The notes under the pieces were generated by a model that saw only the letters and a list, made by a program, of their open reading frames with translations, ran no database searches and had not been told where the DNA came from. A stretch of 64,000 nucleotides of DNA from the NCBI GenBank assembly GCA_963974055.1, contig CAXBCP010000002.1, positions 62,001 through 126,000 of the forward strand, in the 5' to 3' direction. The DNA is from CAXBCP01 sp963974055 (GTDB lineage: Bacteria > Pseudomonadota > Alphaproteobacteria > MPNO01 > UBA830). The number at the start of each line of letters is the position of its first letter. Position 1 is the first letter of the stretch. The position numbers and the translations under genes are program-made. Shown here in pieces: positions 40,960-48,814 of this stretch.

Positions 40960-42117
40960 ATGCCCCTTAATATTATCTCCAACTTTGCCGCGAACGTCGC
41001 TAGTCGCAATCTTCAGATGAACGACAACCAGGCAACCAACTCGCTCGCCAAACTTTCTGCTGGTTCGCGGGTTATTTCTGCAAAGGACGATGCTGCCGCA
41101 CTTGCGGTCGGCAACCGTCTGGCCGCAGATGTGGCCGGGCTTAAGCAGGCCCAGGTCAACGCCGGACAGGGCGTTTCCATGCTGCAGATTGCCGACGGCG
41201 CGATGTCGAAGGTAAACGATATCCTGCAGCGGATGAAAACCCTGGCCGTTCAGGCCGGTTCGGACCAGTTGTCCGGAACGGAACGCACGATGCTCAACAC
41301 CGAGTACACGGCCCTTACCTCGGAAATCGATCGTATCTCGAACGATACCGAGTTTGCCGGCACCAAGCTCGTCGACGGCGCGATTGCCTTCACGTCGAAC
41401 TCGACCTCGCTTGATGTGTCGCAGGGCGTTCTGGCGATTTCGTTCCAGGGCAACTTCGACCTCACGGCCAGTTCGCAGGGTTCCCTGGACTATGCCACTG
41501 CGGGTGGCGGCGTGTTTTCGTTCGTTCACAACGGTACGACCTATTCCGGTTCGCTGGCATCTGCGTCGAATGACGGAACGGACATGCTTACGGGCGATGT
41601 CGTCACACTGGCGAATGCCGCTACGGACGCGACTGTCCAGATGGTTATCAGCCAGTCGTTCGATTTCGGTACGGTTGTGACGGCCAACACACTGACGCTT
41701 TCGGGCTCCAGTGAATCCTCCTTCACCTACAAGGTGGGTACGGGCGTCAGTGCTTCGGCGGACGATATCGCCGTGTCCGTGAACTCGATCTCGACCGCGA
41801 CACTGGGCATTGCGTCCACCGATATCCTCAGCTCGACCAATGCGGATACGGCGTCGCTCGCGCTCTCCAACGCGATCAACGATATTCAGACATATCGTGC
41901 GGAGGTTGGCGCCAACCAGAACAGGCTGGAATTCGCCTCGGCGAATATCGCAACGACGGTGGAAAACACCGAAGCAGCCCGAAGCGCTCTGCTCGACTTG
42001 GATGTCGCCCAGGAAATGGCGAACTTCACATCGAAACAGATTCTGGTCCAGGCCGGCGTGGCAATGTTGTCGCAGGCCAACCAGCTGCCGCAGAACCTGT
42101 TGCGTCTGCTGCAGTAG
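40960..42117 (+). CDS. fliC: Flagellin 1
   Basis: Major filament subunit. The 385-residue protein begins PLNIISNFAANVASRNLQMNDNQATNSLAKLSAGSRVISAKDDAAALAVGNRLAADV, the D0/D1 helices, and closes with NRLEFASANIATTVENTEAARSALLDLDVAQEMANFTSKQILVQAGVAMLSQANQLPQNLLRLLQ. The middle (about residues 150-290) is a variable Ser/Thr-rich D2/D3 domain without Lys clusters, a likely site for glycosylation given the island next door. Not annotatable as hag or fljK. A hairpin follows 33 bp after the stop, and flaG begins 111 bp downstream. Confidence 0.97.
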   Translation: MPLNIISNFAANVASRNLQMNDNQATNSLAKLSAGSRVISAKDDAAALAVGNRLAADVAGLKQAQVNAGQGVSMLQIADGAMSKVNDILQRMKTLAVQAGSDQLSGTERTMLNTEYTALTSEIDRISNDTEFAGTKLVDGAIAFTSNSTSLDVSQGVLAISFQGNFDLTASSQGSLDYATAGGGVFSFVHNGTTYSGSLASASNDGTDMLTGDVVTLANAATDATVQMVISQSFDFGTVVTANTLTLSGSSESSFTYKVGTGVSASADDIAVSVNSISTATLGIASTDILSSTNADTASLALSNAINDIQTYRAEVGANQNRLEFASANIATTVENTEAARSALLDLDVAQEMANFTSKQILVQAGVAMLSQANQLPQNLLRLLQ

Positions 42118-42150
42118 AAGTCAGCGTAGGTGTAAGCGTAGTAGCGTACC

Positions 42151-42176
42151 CGGGGAGGGATTTCGGTCCCTCCCCG
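42151..42176 (+). terminator. Hairpin after flagellin 1 (terminator or mRNA stabiliser)
   Basis: CGGGGAGGGA (42151-42160) pairs with TCCCTCCCCG (42167-42176), loop TTTCGG. No T run follows, so it may protect the flagellin mRNA 3' end or attenuate read-through into flaG rather than end transcription fully. Confidence 0.7.
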
Positions 42177-42228
42177 CTCTACCCCCGCAAACACCTACGA
42201 TCAGGCCTAGTATGATGGATTAATCGTT

Positions 42229-42591
42229 ATGGACACTGTATCGGTACTTTCAGGAATACAAAACCGGCCGGCCGCAGACCTCCCGCCGCGCGTTGAAAAG
42301 GCGATCAACACCGCGAAATCGGTCGCACAGCGACAGGTTCCCGCTGTCCCCGAAGACGCTCTGACCGAAACCTACCGGCGAACTTCCCCTCCACCGACCG
42401 CACAGGGTGCCCCCGCCGCCGTCGACACCCTCGTTCAGCTCTCCGTCGACGATGCGTCCGGGCGGGTGATCGGAAGGGTTATCGACCTCCGGTCGGGAGA
42501 CGTCGTCCGCCAGATCCCTTCCGACGAGATGTTGCAGCTTATTGCGAAAACCAGAGAATTTTTCGGCGATCTCGTTAACGAAAAAGTATGA
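42229..42591 (+). CDS. flaG: FlaG family protein
   Basis: FlaG proteins affect filament length and sit beside fliD in many bacteria. The 120-residue protein has a disordered Pro-rich N-terminal half and the conserved C-terminal VDTLVQLSVDDASGRVIGRVIDLRSGDVVRQIPSDEMLQLIAKTREFFGDLVNEK, the FlaG signature. It lies between flagellin 1 and fliD, the classical flaG-fliD-fliS order. Confidence 0.92.
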   Translation: MDTVSVLSGIQNRPAADLPPRVEKAINTAKSVAQRQVPAVPEDALTETYRRTSPPPTAQGAPAAVDTLVQLSVDDASGRVIGRVIDLRSGDVVRQIPSDEMLQLIAKTREFFGDLVNEKV

Positions 42592-42648
42592 GGATAGAGG
42601 CTAGATTTCGGACCCGATGAACCGAGTCCGAGCAAGCCGAGCACTCTA

Positions 42649-45600
42649 ATGGATCTGAACGTCAACAATCTCAGCGTTGATTCCAACGGCCGCGTGTCAT
42701 TCTCCGGCCTGGGATCGAACATCGATTTTCAGGGCGTCGTCGACAGCATTATTGCTGCGAAACGCATCCCGATCGACCGGCTGGAAACCCAGGTCTCCGA
42801 CAACGAAAGCAAGATTGCCGCGCTCGGCGACCTGCGCACGATGATGACGTCGCTGAAAGATTCACTGGCGACCCTGCATGGCGCCGTCAGCTTCGGCAGC
42901 ACGCAAGACGCCTTCGAGAACAAGGAAGCCTTCGCAGCTTCGGTCCGCACCGACGGTGCAACCGCCTCGGCGGCGACGAACCTGATTGGCGTGACCGTCA
43001 CCAACTCGGCGCCGGTGGGGTCTCACTCGCTAGAAGTTCTGCAGACCGCCAAGGCGCACAAGGTCGCAAGCAATCAGTTCACAAGCATAATCGCCGGACT
43101 TGGCTTCTCGAACGGCGACACGTTCACCATCGCCACGACCGACCAGAACGGCGACGATGTCGAAATCCCGATCAGTGTCAGTGCAACCACCAATCTGGTG
43201 GGCCTGCGCGACCAGATCAACGCGGCAAACAAGGGCACTTCGGCGACCGGGGTATCCGCGTCGATCGTGTCCGTATCGGATACCGAGCATTACCTGATAG
43301 TGTCCAAGGACGACACCGGGAGCGACATATCGTTTACCCAGACAGTCGGCACGCCCCTGGATACGCTGGGGATTTTCGACGGTTCAGGTGGCTTCAAGAA
43401 CGAATTGCAGGCATCCCAAACGGCGCTGATGTACGCGGACGGCATCCTCGACCAGACCAACACTGTCTATGAATCCGACTATCAGACCTCGGCAACAGCC
43501 ACAGTCAGCGCTGTCGCTGCCCAAACAATTACATTTACCCGAGACAGCGACAGTGCCGCGCTGGGCAGCATCACATACAACGACGGCGACAACATTACGG
43601 CGATTGCTGCTGATATTACCGCATCGATCACCGATGTAACCGCAACTGTCGTCTCCGATGGCAACGGCTACCGGCTCGAGATAACGGGGGCGGCAGGGTT
43701 TTCCATGTCTGACACCGGAACGGCAGCTGCCGACCTGGGAATAGACAACAAACGCCGGGTCATCGAACGGGAATCGAACACCGTCGACGACCTGTTTGCA
43801 GGCGTTACGCTGAGCCTTTTCCAGGCCGAGGTCGGCACCACGATAAACCTCGATATCGAGCGCAACCTGAACGAAATCAAAACCGCGGTGAGCACCTTCA
43901 CCGAAGCCTATAACGAGCTTCGGCGTTTTATCAACGACCAGCGCACCCTGGTCGAGATCGACGAGGGCGACGAAGAGACGGTTCAGAGCGGCATCCTGTT
44001 TTCGAGCGAAGCGCTCGAACAGGCGGATTCCCAGCTCAGCGCCATCATTGGTGCGGGTGTCGCAGGTGTCGGCAGCAATTTCAGCGTCCTCGCCCAGATC
44101 GGCATCGACTTCATTCCTCTGGGGTCGGAAGCCGACCCCCTGGACGCCAATACGCTGGAAATCGACGAAAGCACGCTCGACGAAGCCCTGCTGAACAATG
44201 TGGAGGATATTCGCCGCCTGTTTTCCTTCGATTTCACGGCATCGGATCCGCGGGTGAGCCTGCTGGGTTTCAATGGAAACACCCAGTACAACTCGGCGGG
44301 CTTCACCGTGAATATCCAGCCGGGAAGCGGCAGCAACAATTTCCAGTATTCGGAAGAACTCGACAATGCATACTGGTCTCCGGTCAGAACCGAGGTCGTG
44401 GCCGATAGTATCGCTGGGCCGTTCGGCGACACCACGGCGGAAGGCCTGATTGGCGACAACACCAATAACACCCATTACCTTACAACGGGCACGCCGGTCA
44501 CCGTAACCGCGGGCGAAACAAACACATTTTCCGTATACGCCAAAAACGGCTCAGCGGGCGCCACCGATTCCGCCCGAATCCAGCTTGCGGGCGGTAATTT
44601 CCCGTCCCAGTCCTATGTCGATGTCGACCTTACAAACGGCACGCTCACCAACAAAGGTCTTGGCGTCGACGGATACAACATTGAAGACGCAGGGAACGGC
44701 TGGTACCGGATCAGCGTCACGTCCACCGCCAGCGCATCCGGCAACGCCACCATGGAAATGTATTCCATGAACGGCATCAATACGGTCTATGCCGGCGACG
44801 GCGACGGGGTCGGCGGCGGTACCGTGGACACCTATTTTTACGGCGCACAGCTTGAACCGGCGGCAAGCAACGCCCTTCATACGGACAGTTTCACGGAAAT
44901 CAGGTCCACGACCGGCCCCTCCGCCATAGACGATCCGTATAACAGCGGCAATTTCGGCGCGACGGCAATCATTGCCAGTACCGACAATGCCGATCACGTC
45001 GTCACCAACGGCGGCGCCGGATCGGTCACGAGCGGCGAGACATACGAATTTTCAGCCTATCTCCAAAAGGGCGACCGCGACCGCGCTCGTCTGTCGCTTT
45101 CCGACGGGGCATCCGCCTTCGCCGCCGATACAAACGTGAACGTGGACCTCAATGCCGGCACGATCCTCGCAACCGGCACCGGTGCGGATTCCGCCACGAT
45201 CGAAGATGTCGGCAATGGCTGGTACAGGGTCACGCTGACGGCAACGGCATCGGCAAGCACCAGCACCGTTAGCGCCGAGGTCCGCCCGGTCGATACAGCG
45301 ACAGGCCTGTCTTTCATCGGCGACGGCGCGACCGCCAGCACCCATATCTACGATATGAAAATGGTCGCCCAGTCCGCTCAGGCGCCTTCCGTTTATGCTC
45401 CGACGACCGACACGCCGGTTGCGTCGATCGCCGGAACCGCCAATATCGGCGGCGCGGGGACCGGCGCCGACGACGGCACGGCGGTCGTCAACGGCAGTTC
45501 CCTCACAGTGCAAACGGGCGACGCGGAGGGCCTGCAATTGTTTTTCGACAACCTGACGGGACCGACCACGATCACATTCGATTATACCGTCGGCGTCGGG

Positions 45601-45852
45601 GCGCAGATGTTTTACGCGATCGACAACCTGTTGAACGAAGACACCGGCCGGGTCGAAACGGAAATCGACAGCCTTACGGACACGAACGAAATCGGCGCCG
45701 ACCGTATTACAGAAATGCTGGCACGGCTTGAAATCCAGCGCCGAAGCCTGCTTGAGCGTTTCATTTCCATGGAAACCGCAATGGCAACGAACGCACGTAT
45801 ACTCGAAAGCGTTCAGGCATCTGCCGCGTCCCTGTCCGGCAACAGCAACTAG
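42649..45852 (+). CDS. fliD: Giant filament cap protein FliD with two inserted beta-rich modules
   Basis: FliD caps the filament and folds incoming flagellin. At 1067 residues it is far longer than the usual 450-700. The N-terminus has FSGLGSNIDFQGVVDSIIAAKRIPIDRLETQVSDNESKIAALGDLR, Flagellin_IN-like segments follow (about 110-215 and 280-360), and the C-terminus (about 985-1067) has the coiled-coil ITEMLARLEIQRRSLLERFISMETAMATNARILESVQASAASL. Residues about 560-920 hold two copies of a module reading FQYSEELDNAYW, then IEDAGNGWYRISVTSTAS, and IEDVGNGWYRVTLTATAS in copy 2. This resembles modules in phage tail-spike proteins, where it binds sugars; that identity is inferred from pattern. Confidence 0.93.
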   Translation: MDLNVNNLSVDSNGRVSFSGLGSNIDFQGVVDSIIAAKRIPIDRLETQVSDNESKIAALGDLRTMMTSLKDSLATLHGAVSFGSTQDAFENKEAFAASVRTDGATASAATNLIGVTVTNSAPVGSHSLEVLQTAKAHKVASNQFTSIIAGLGFSNGDTFTIATTDQNGDDVEIPISVSATTNLVGLRDQINAANKGTSATGVSASIVSVSDTEHYLIVSKDDTGSDISFTQTVGTPLDTLGIFDGSGGFKNELQASQTALMYADGILDQTNTVYESDYQTSATATVSAVAAQTITFTRDSDSAALGSITYNDGDNITAIAADITASITDVTATVVSDGNGYRLEITGAAGFSMSDTGTAAADLGIDNKRRVIERESNTVDDLFAGVTLSLFQAEVGTTINLDIERNLNEIKTAVSTFTEAYNELRRFINDQRTLVEIDEGDEETVQSGILFSSEALEQADSQLSAIIGAGVAGVGSNFSVLAQIGIDFIPLGSEADPLDANTLEIDESTLDEALLNNVEDIRRLFSFDFTASDPRVSLLGFNGNTQYNSAGFTVNIQPGSGSNNFQYSEELDNAYWSPVRTEVVADSIAGPFGDTTAEGLIGDNTNNTHYLTTGTPVTVTAGETNTFSVYAKNGSAGATDSARIQLAGGNFPSQSYVDVDLTNGTLTNKGLGVDGYNIEDAGNGWYRISVTSTASASGNATMEMYSMNGINTVYAGDGDGVGGGTVDTYFYGAQLEPAASNALHTDSFTEIRSTTGPSAIDDPYNSGNFGATAIIASTDNADHVVTNGGAGSVTSGETYEFSAYLQKGDRDRARLSLSDGASAFAADTNVNVDLNAGTILATGTGADSATIEDVGNGWYRVTLTATASASTSTVSAEVRPVDTATGLSFIGDGATASTHIYDMKMVAQSAQAPSVYAPTTDTPVASIAGTANIGGAGTGADDGTAVVNGSSLTVQTGDAEGLQLFFDNLTGPTTITFDYTVGVGAQMFYAIDNLLNEDTGRVETEIDSLTDTNEIGADRITEMLARLEIQRRSLLERFISMETAMATNARILESVQASAASLSGNSN

Positions 45853-45893
45853 CGACCAGAAAATCCCGGCACTCGCCTCCAGCGGAGACAATA

Positions 45894-46358
45894 GTGAATA
45901 GCAACGTCGCCAAATACCTGAACCAGCAAGTCATGACGGCCTCACCGTCGAAACTCGTCTACATGTTGTATGACCGTGCGATCTCGTCGTTGCGCGAGGC
46001 TATTGCCGCGATCGAAGCCGGAGAAATAGAACAACGCTGGAAAGCCAACAACCGTGCGATGGAGATTCTGCAACATATGTGGTCGACCCTGAATGTCGAA
46101 CATTCCGGTGAAATCGGCGACAATCTGAACCGGCTGCTGCCGTACATGATGCTGCGGCTGCCCGACGTCGACATCCATAACGACCCGGAACCTGCGCGGG
46201 AAGTTATTATTCTGCTTGAACCGCTGCGCGATGCCTGGCGCGATATCGCCATGAACGGCGTCGCCGAGGGCGGCGCCGCACGCACAACCGCACAGGTCGC
46301 CGACCAGGCGGATGCCCAATCCGCAGCGCCGGCGCGAAGGACGATCGTTTCGGCCTGA
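45894..46358 (+). CDS. fliS: Flagellin chaperone FliS (copy 1)
   Basis: FliS binds flagellin's C-terminus and delivers it for export. The 154-residue helical protein has KYLNQQVMTASPSKLVYMLYDRAISSLREAIAAIEAGEIEQRWKANNRAMEILQHMWSTLN, the FliS signature, and GEIGDNLNRLLPYMMLRL. It starts at GTG (no ATG fits) 41 bp after fliD. A second FliS-like gene is present at 48054. Confidence 0.92.
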   Translation: MNSNVAKYLNQQVMTASPSKLVYMLYDRAISSLREAIAAIEAGEIEQRWKANNRAMEILQHMWSTLNVEHSGEIGDNLNRLLPYMMLRLPDVDIHNDPEPAREVIILLEPLRDAWRDIAMNGVAEGGAARTTAQVADQADAQSAAPARRTIVSA

Positions 46359-46390
46359 CCACGACGATCACAGACGATCACAGATATACA

Positions 46391-46418
46391 AACGCTGCCC
46401 CCGGGCAGCGTTTTTTTT
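46391..46418 (+). terminator. Intrinsic terminator after fliS 1
   Basis: AACGCTGCCC (46391-46400) and GGGCAGCGTT (46403-46412) form a strong hairpin followed by eight T residues. It ends the flagellin 1-flaG-fliD-fliS transcript. Confidence 0.95.
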
Positions 46419-46461
46419 GCCCGGATCCCTGCATGCCATTTCAGGGGCGTCCGTTCCCCTG

Positions 46462-46526
46462 CCCCGGCAAACTCCGCCATCACCCGGCATAAATTACCAG
46501 ACTGGCCGAGCACTAATTGCCGCAAT
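46462..46526. promoter_or_regulatory. ftr-like sites upstream of flagellin 2
   Basis: CCCCGGCAAACTCCGCC (46462-46478), CCCGGCATAAATTACC (46483-46498) and the palindrome ATTGCCGCAAT (46516-46526) share CGGCAA/TTGCCG half-sites; they lie about 85-150 bp upstream of the sigma-54 promoter. The stretch 46359-46819 has no gene: it contains the terminator, these sites, the promoter and a long leader. Confidence 0.4.
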
Positions 46527-46608
46527 CGGGCCAACGGCGGGTTGGCATGCCGGGCTGGATTTCCATATTTTCCTTTGTTTTCAAGGCACTAATGACATTG
46601 CCCACACT

Positions 46609-46625
46609 TGGCCCCGGAATTGCAG
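46609..46625 (+). promoter_or_regulatory. Sigma-54 promoter of flagellin 2
   Basis: TTGGCCCCGGAATTGCA with GG at 46610-46611 and GC at 46622-46623, 10-base spacing. The same 17 bases occur at the fliK promoter. Confidence 0.75.
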
Positions 46626-46634
46626 ATGAGTTGT

Positions 46635-46812
46635 CCGTGTTATCGCGTTCACGGCGGCATCCCGGATAAGGCCGGACAGCCCGAATGAAAGCGACACGTT
46701 GAGAATGAGTAACGCCTTATCGCAGGAACGCGAGAGACAAAGGAAAGCGAAGGCCGGGCGGTCGGATGCGTATTTAATCCGGATCAGCGCCTCGCAAACC
46801 AGGAACGAGGAG
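46635..46812 (+). promoter_or_regulatory. Long leader of flagellin 2 with GGA hairpins
   Basis: About 185 bases from the expected start to the ATG. GGA is displayed in small hairpin loops at 46670-46681 (GGC-CGGACA-GCC) and 46720-46733 (TCGC-AGGAAC-GCGA), and the Shine-Dalgarno GAGGAG (46807-46812) contains another. Candidate CsrA target. Confidence 0.45.
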
Positions 46813-46819
46813 ACCCACT

Positions 46820-47989
46820 ATGGCGCTCAATGTGATTTCGAACTTTGCGGCCAATGTCGCGCTCCGTCATCTGACAGAAACAGATATGAAGATGACGGAT
46901 TCACTGGCCAAGCTTTCGGCCGGTACCCGCGTGATTTCGGCCAAGGACGATGCCGCATCGATGGCAATCGGCTCGCGGCTTGCCGCCGAGGTAAACGCCC
47001 TGACCCAGGCCCGCGTAAACAGCGGCCAGGCGGTTTCGATGCTTCAGGTCGCCGACGGCGCCATGGCGCGGGCAAACGATATTCTGCTGCGGATGAAAAC
47101 GCTGGCGGTCCAGGCAGGTTCCGGACAGTTGTCCGGTACGGAACGCGGCATGCTGAACGCCGAATACCAGCAGCTGGTGTCGGAAATCGACCGGCTGGCG
47201 GAAGACACCGAATTCAACGGGGTCACCCTGGTTGACGGCGGTCTGGCACTGGATCTGAATACGGCAGCGAGCAACTTCACGCCGGCATACGGCGTGGCCT
47301 CGATAACCTTCCGGGGCAGTTACGACATTACGGCCGCAACCGGTTCCACGAGTGCCGATATTTCCTATGCGACGACTGGCACATTCACGCTGACACATAA
47401 CGGCTCGACCTATAGCGGGTCGCTCGCATCGGATACGAATGACGGCAGCGCCATGTCGAACGGCACCGTGGTCACGCTGGTCACAGGCGGCAGCGACAAC
47501 AACAAGATCGATCTTGCCATCAACACGGCATTCGATGTCGATGCCGCTATTGCCACGGGCACGATCGGCCTCAGCGGCGCCGCGCAGAGCACCTTCACCT
47601 ACAAGGTCGGCACCGGCACCAGCACCACCGCGGACGAGATCACGGTTTCCCTCGACGGTATCAATGCAACCGCCCTGGGTCTGACAGGATCGGACATCAC
47701 TGCCGCAACGACCGCAGATACGGCATCTACGCTCATTACCAACGCCATCGATCAGTTGAACATCAACCGGGCGACGATCGGCGCCAGTCTCAACCGGCTG
47801 GAATTCGCCGCGGCAAATATCGCCACCACACTGGAAAATACCGAGGCCGCGCGAAGCAACCTGCTCGACCTCGATATTGCGGCTGAGATGAGCAACTTCA
47901 CCTCGAAACAGATTCTGCAACAGGCCGGCGTCGCCATGCTGGCACAGGCGAACGAAACACCGCAGACCCTGTTGCGACTGTTCCAGTAA
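46820..47989 (+). CDS. fliC: Flagellin 2
   Basis: A second filament subunit of 389 residues. The N-terminus (ALNVISNFAANVALRHLTETDMKMTDSLAKLSAGTRVISAKDDAASMAIGSRLAAEV) and C-terminus (LEFAAANIATTLENTEAARSNLLDLDIAAEMSNFTSKQILQQAGVAMLAQANETPQTLLRLFQ) are close to flagellin 1, while the middle domain differs. It keeps the SGSLASDTNDGSAM and TYKVGTG segments of flagellin 1, so the two are paralogues from duplication. It has its own sigma-54 promoter and is followed by a second fliS. Confidence 0.97.
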   Translation: MALNVISNFAANVALRHLTETDMKMTDSLAKLSAGTRVISAKDDAASMAIGSRLAAEVNALTQARVNSGQAVSMLQVADGAMARANDILLRMKTLAVQAGSGQLSGTERGMLNAEYQQLVSEIDRLAEDTEFNGVTLVDGGLALDLNTAASNFTPAYGVASITFRGSYDITAATGSTSADISYATTGTFTLTHNGSTYSGSLASDTNDGSAMSNGTVVTLVTGGSDNNKIDLAINTAFDVDAAIATGTIGLSGAAQSTFTYKVGTGTSTTADEITVSLDGINATALGLTGSDITAATTADTASTLITNAIDQLNINRATIGASLNRLEFAAANIATTLENTEAARSNLLDLDIAAEMSNFTSKQILQQAGVAMLAQANETPQTLLRLFQ

Positions 47990-48053
47990 ACGGAGGCTGA
48001 CCGGGCCATCGGGTCGCTACATCCGGGCCCCGCTGCAATCCAGGAGAATTGAT

Positions 48054-48524
48054 ATGAACTACAGTAATACAAGCTCAGACAAGATCGAACAGATCGCCGA
48101 GGAATTTCCGAGCCGCCTGCTCGTGATGCTCTACGACGACATGCTCGACAATCTCGACGTCATCGAAGGCGCGATCGAAGCCGACGATATCGAAATGCGT
48201 TATAGCGCAAGCGTCCGCGTATCCGAGGTGCTGTACGAATTGTGTATTGCACTCGACCTGCGGAACGGCGGCACAATTGCCGCCAACCTCGCGTCTCTGT
48301 ACAAGCACGGCATCCAGCAGATGACGGACATCAACTTTTCGAACGACCCCGCCATCGCCGCCGCCCTCAGAAACGTCCTCGGACCGCTGCGCGATTCCTG
48401 GGCAGACCTCGACGAACGCATCCAGGCGGATGTGAACGAAGCGGAATCCATGATCCTCGACCCGGCGTTTGCGAACGCGCTGGCGCAGCATCAGGCGCAA
48501 TCTCTGGCGCCGGTTGCCGGCTGA
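48054..48524 (+). CDS. FliS-like chaperone (copy 2)
   Basis: A 156-residue helical protein with SDKIEQIAEEFPSRLLVMLYDDMLDNLDVIEGAIEADDIEMRYSASVRVSEVLYELCIALDLRNGGTIAANLASLYKHGIQQMTDINFSNDPAIAAALRNVLGPLRDSW, which matches the FliS pattern (LYDxMLxxLxxA and KxSxVLxxL) but is clearly diverged from copy 1. It follows flagellin 2, so it may be its dedicated chaperone; the pairing is inferred from position. A terminator follows. Confidence 0.82.
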   Translation: MNYSNTSSDKIEQIAEEFPSRLLVMLYDDMLDNLDVIEGAIEADDIEMRYSASVRVSEVLYELCIALDLRNGGTIAANLASLYKHGIQQMTDINFSNDPAIAAALRNVLGPLRDSWADLDERIQADVNEAESMILDPAFANALAQHQAQSLAPVAG

Positions 48525-48571
48525 TCCGGTCCCCGGCGATACCGGAGGCGCGTCAATGACGCCCAACCCCG

Positions 48572-48604
48572 AAAGAGCGTGTCCGGCAGTGGATACGCTC
48601 TTTT
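48572..48604 (+). terminator. Intrinsic terminator after fliS 2
   Basis: AAAGAGCGTGTCC (48572-48584) pairs with GGATACGCTCTTT (48591-48603), one G-T wobble, loop GGCAGT, followed by T residues. The remaining 48525-48814 spacer holds an enhancer-like palindrome and the fliK promoter. Confidence 0.85.
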
Positions 48605-48642
48605 GCGTTCTGCCTGCCGACACGGATACCGCTAGGCACTTA

Positions 48643-48657
48643 CTGCCCCACCGGCAG
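48643..48657. promoter_or_regulatory. Possible ftr-like site upstream of fliK
   Basis: CTGCC-N5-GGCAG, 5-bp arms, about 90-100 bp upstream of the fliK sigma-54 promoter. It is a weaker version of the elements at the other sites. Confidence 0.3.
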
Positions 48658-48743
48658 GGTCAAGTTTTCCGACAGGCAACTCTTCCCGATCCGTCCCTCA
48701 CCCGAAATGCGCGGAATTACGCGGTTTCTGCCACTACGGAAGT

Positions 48744-48760
48744 TGGCCCCGGAATTGCAT
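48744..48760 (+). promoter_or_regulatory. Sigma-54 promoter of fliK-flgD-flgE
   Basis: TTGGCCCCGGAATTGCA with GG at 48745-48746 and GC at 48757-48758, 10-base spacing, identical to the flagellin 2 promoter, 55 bp before the fliK start. Confidence 0.75.
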
Positions 48761-48814
48761 TGAATATTGCGGCGGCAGTAATGGCGTCAGGAACACAGAG
48801 TAGATTTTAGTCTT

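Noticed and set aside
46699..47235. A 178-residue plus-strand open frame overlapping flagellin 2.
   Set aside because: It lies in a different frame within the flagellin leader and coding region, with no protein-like pattern.
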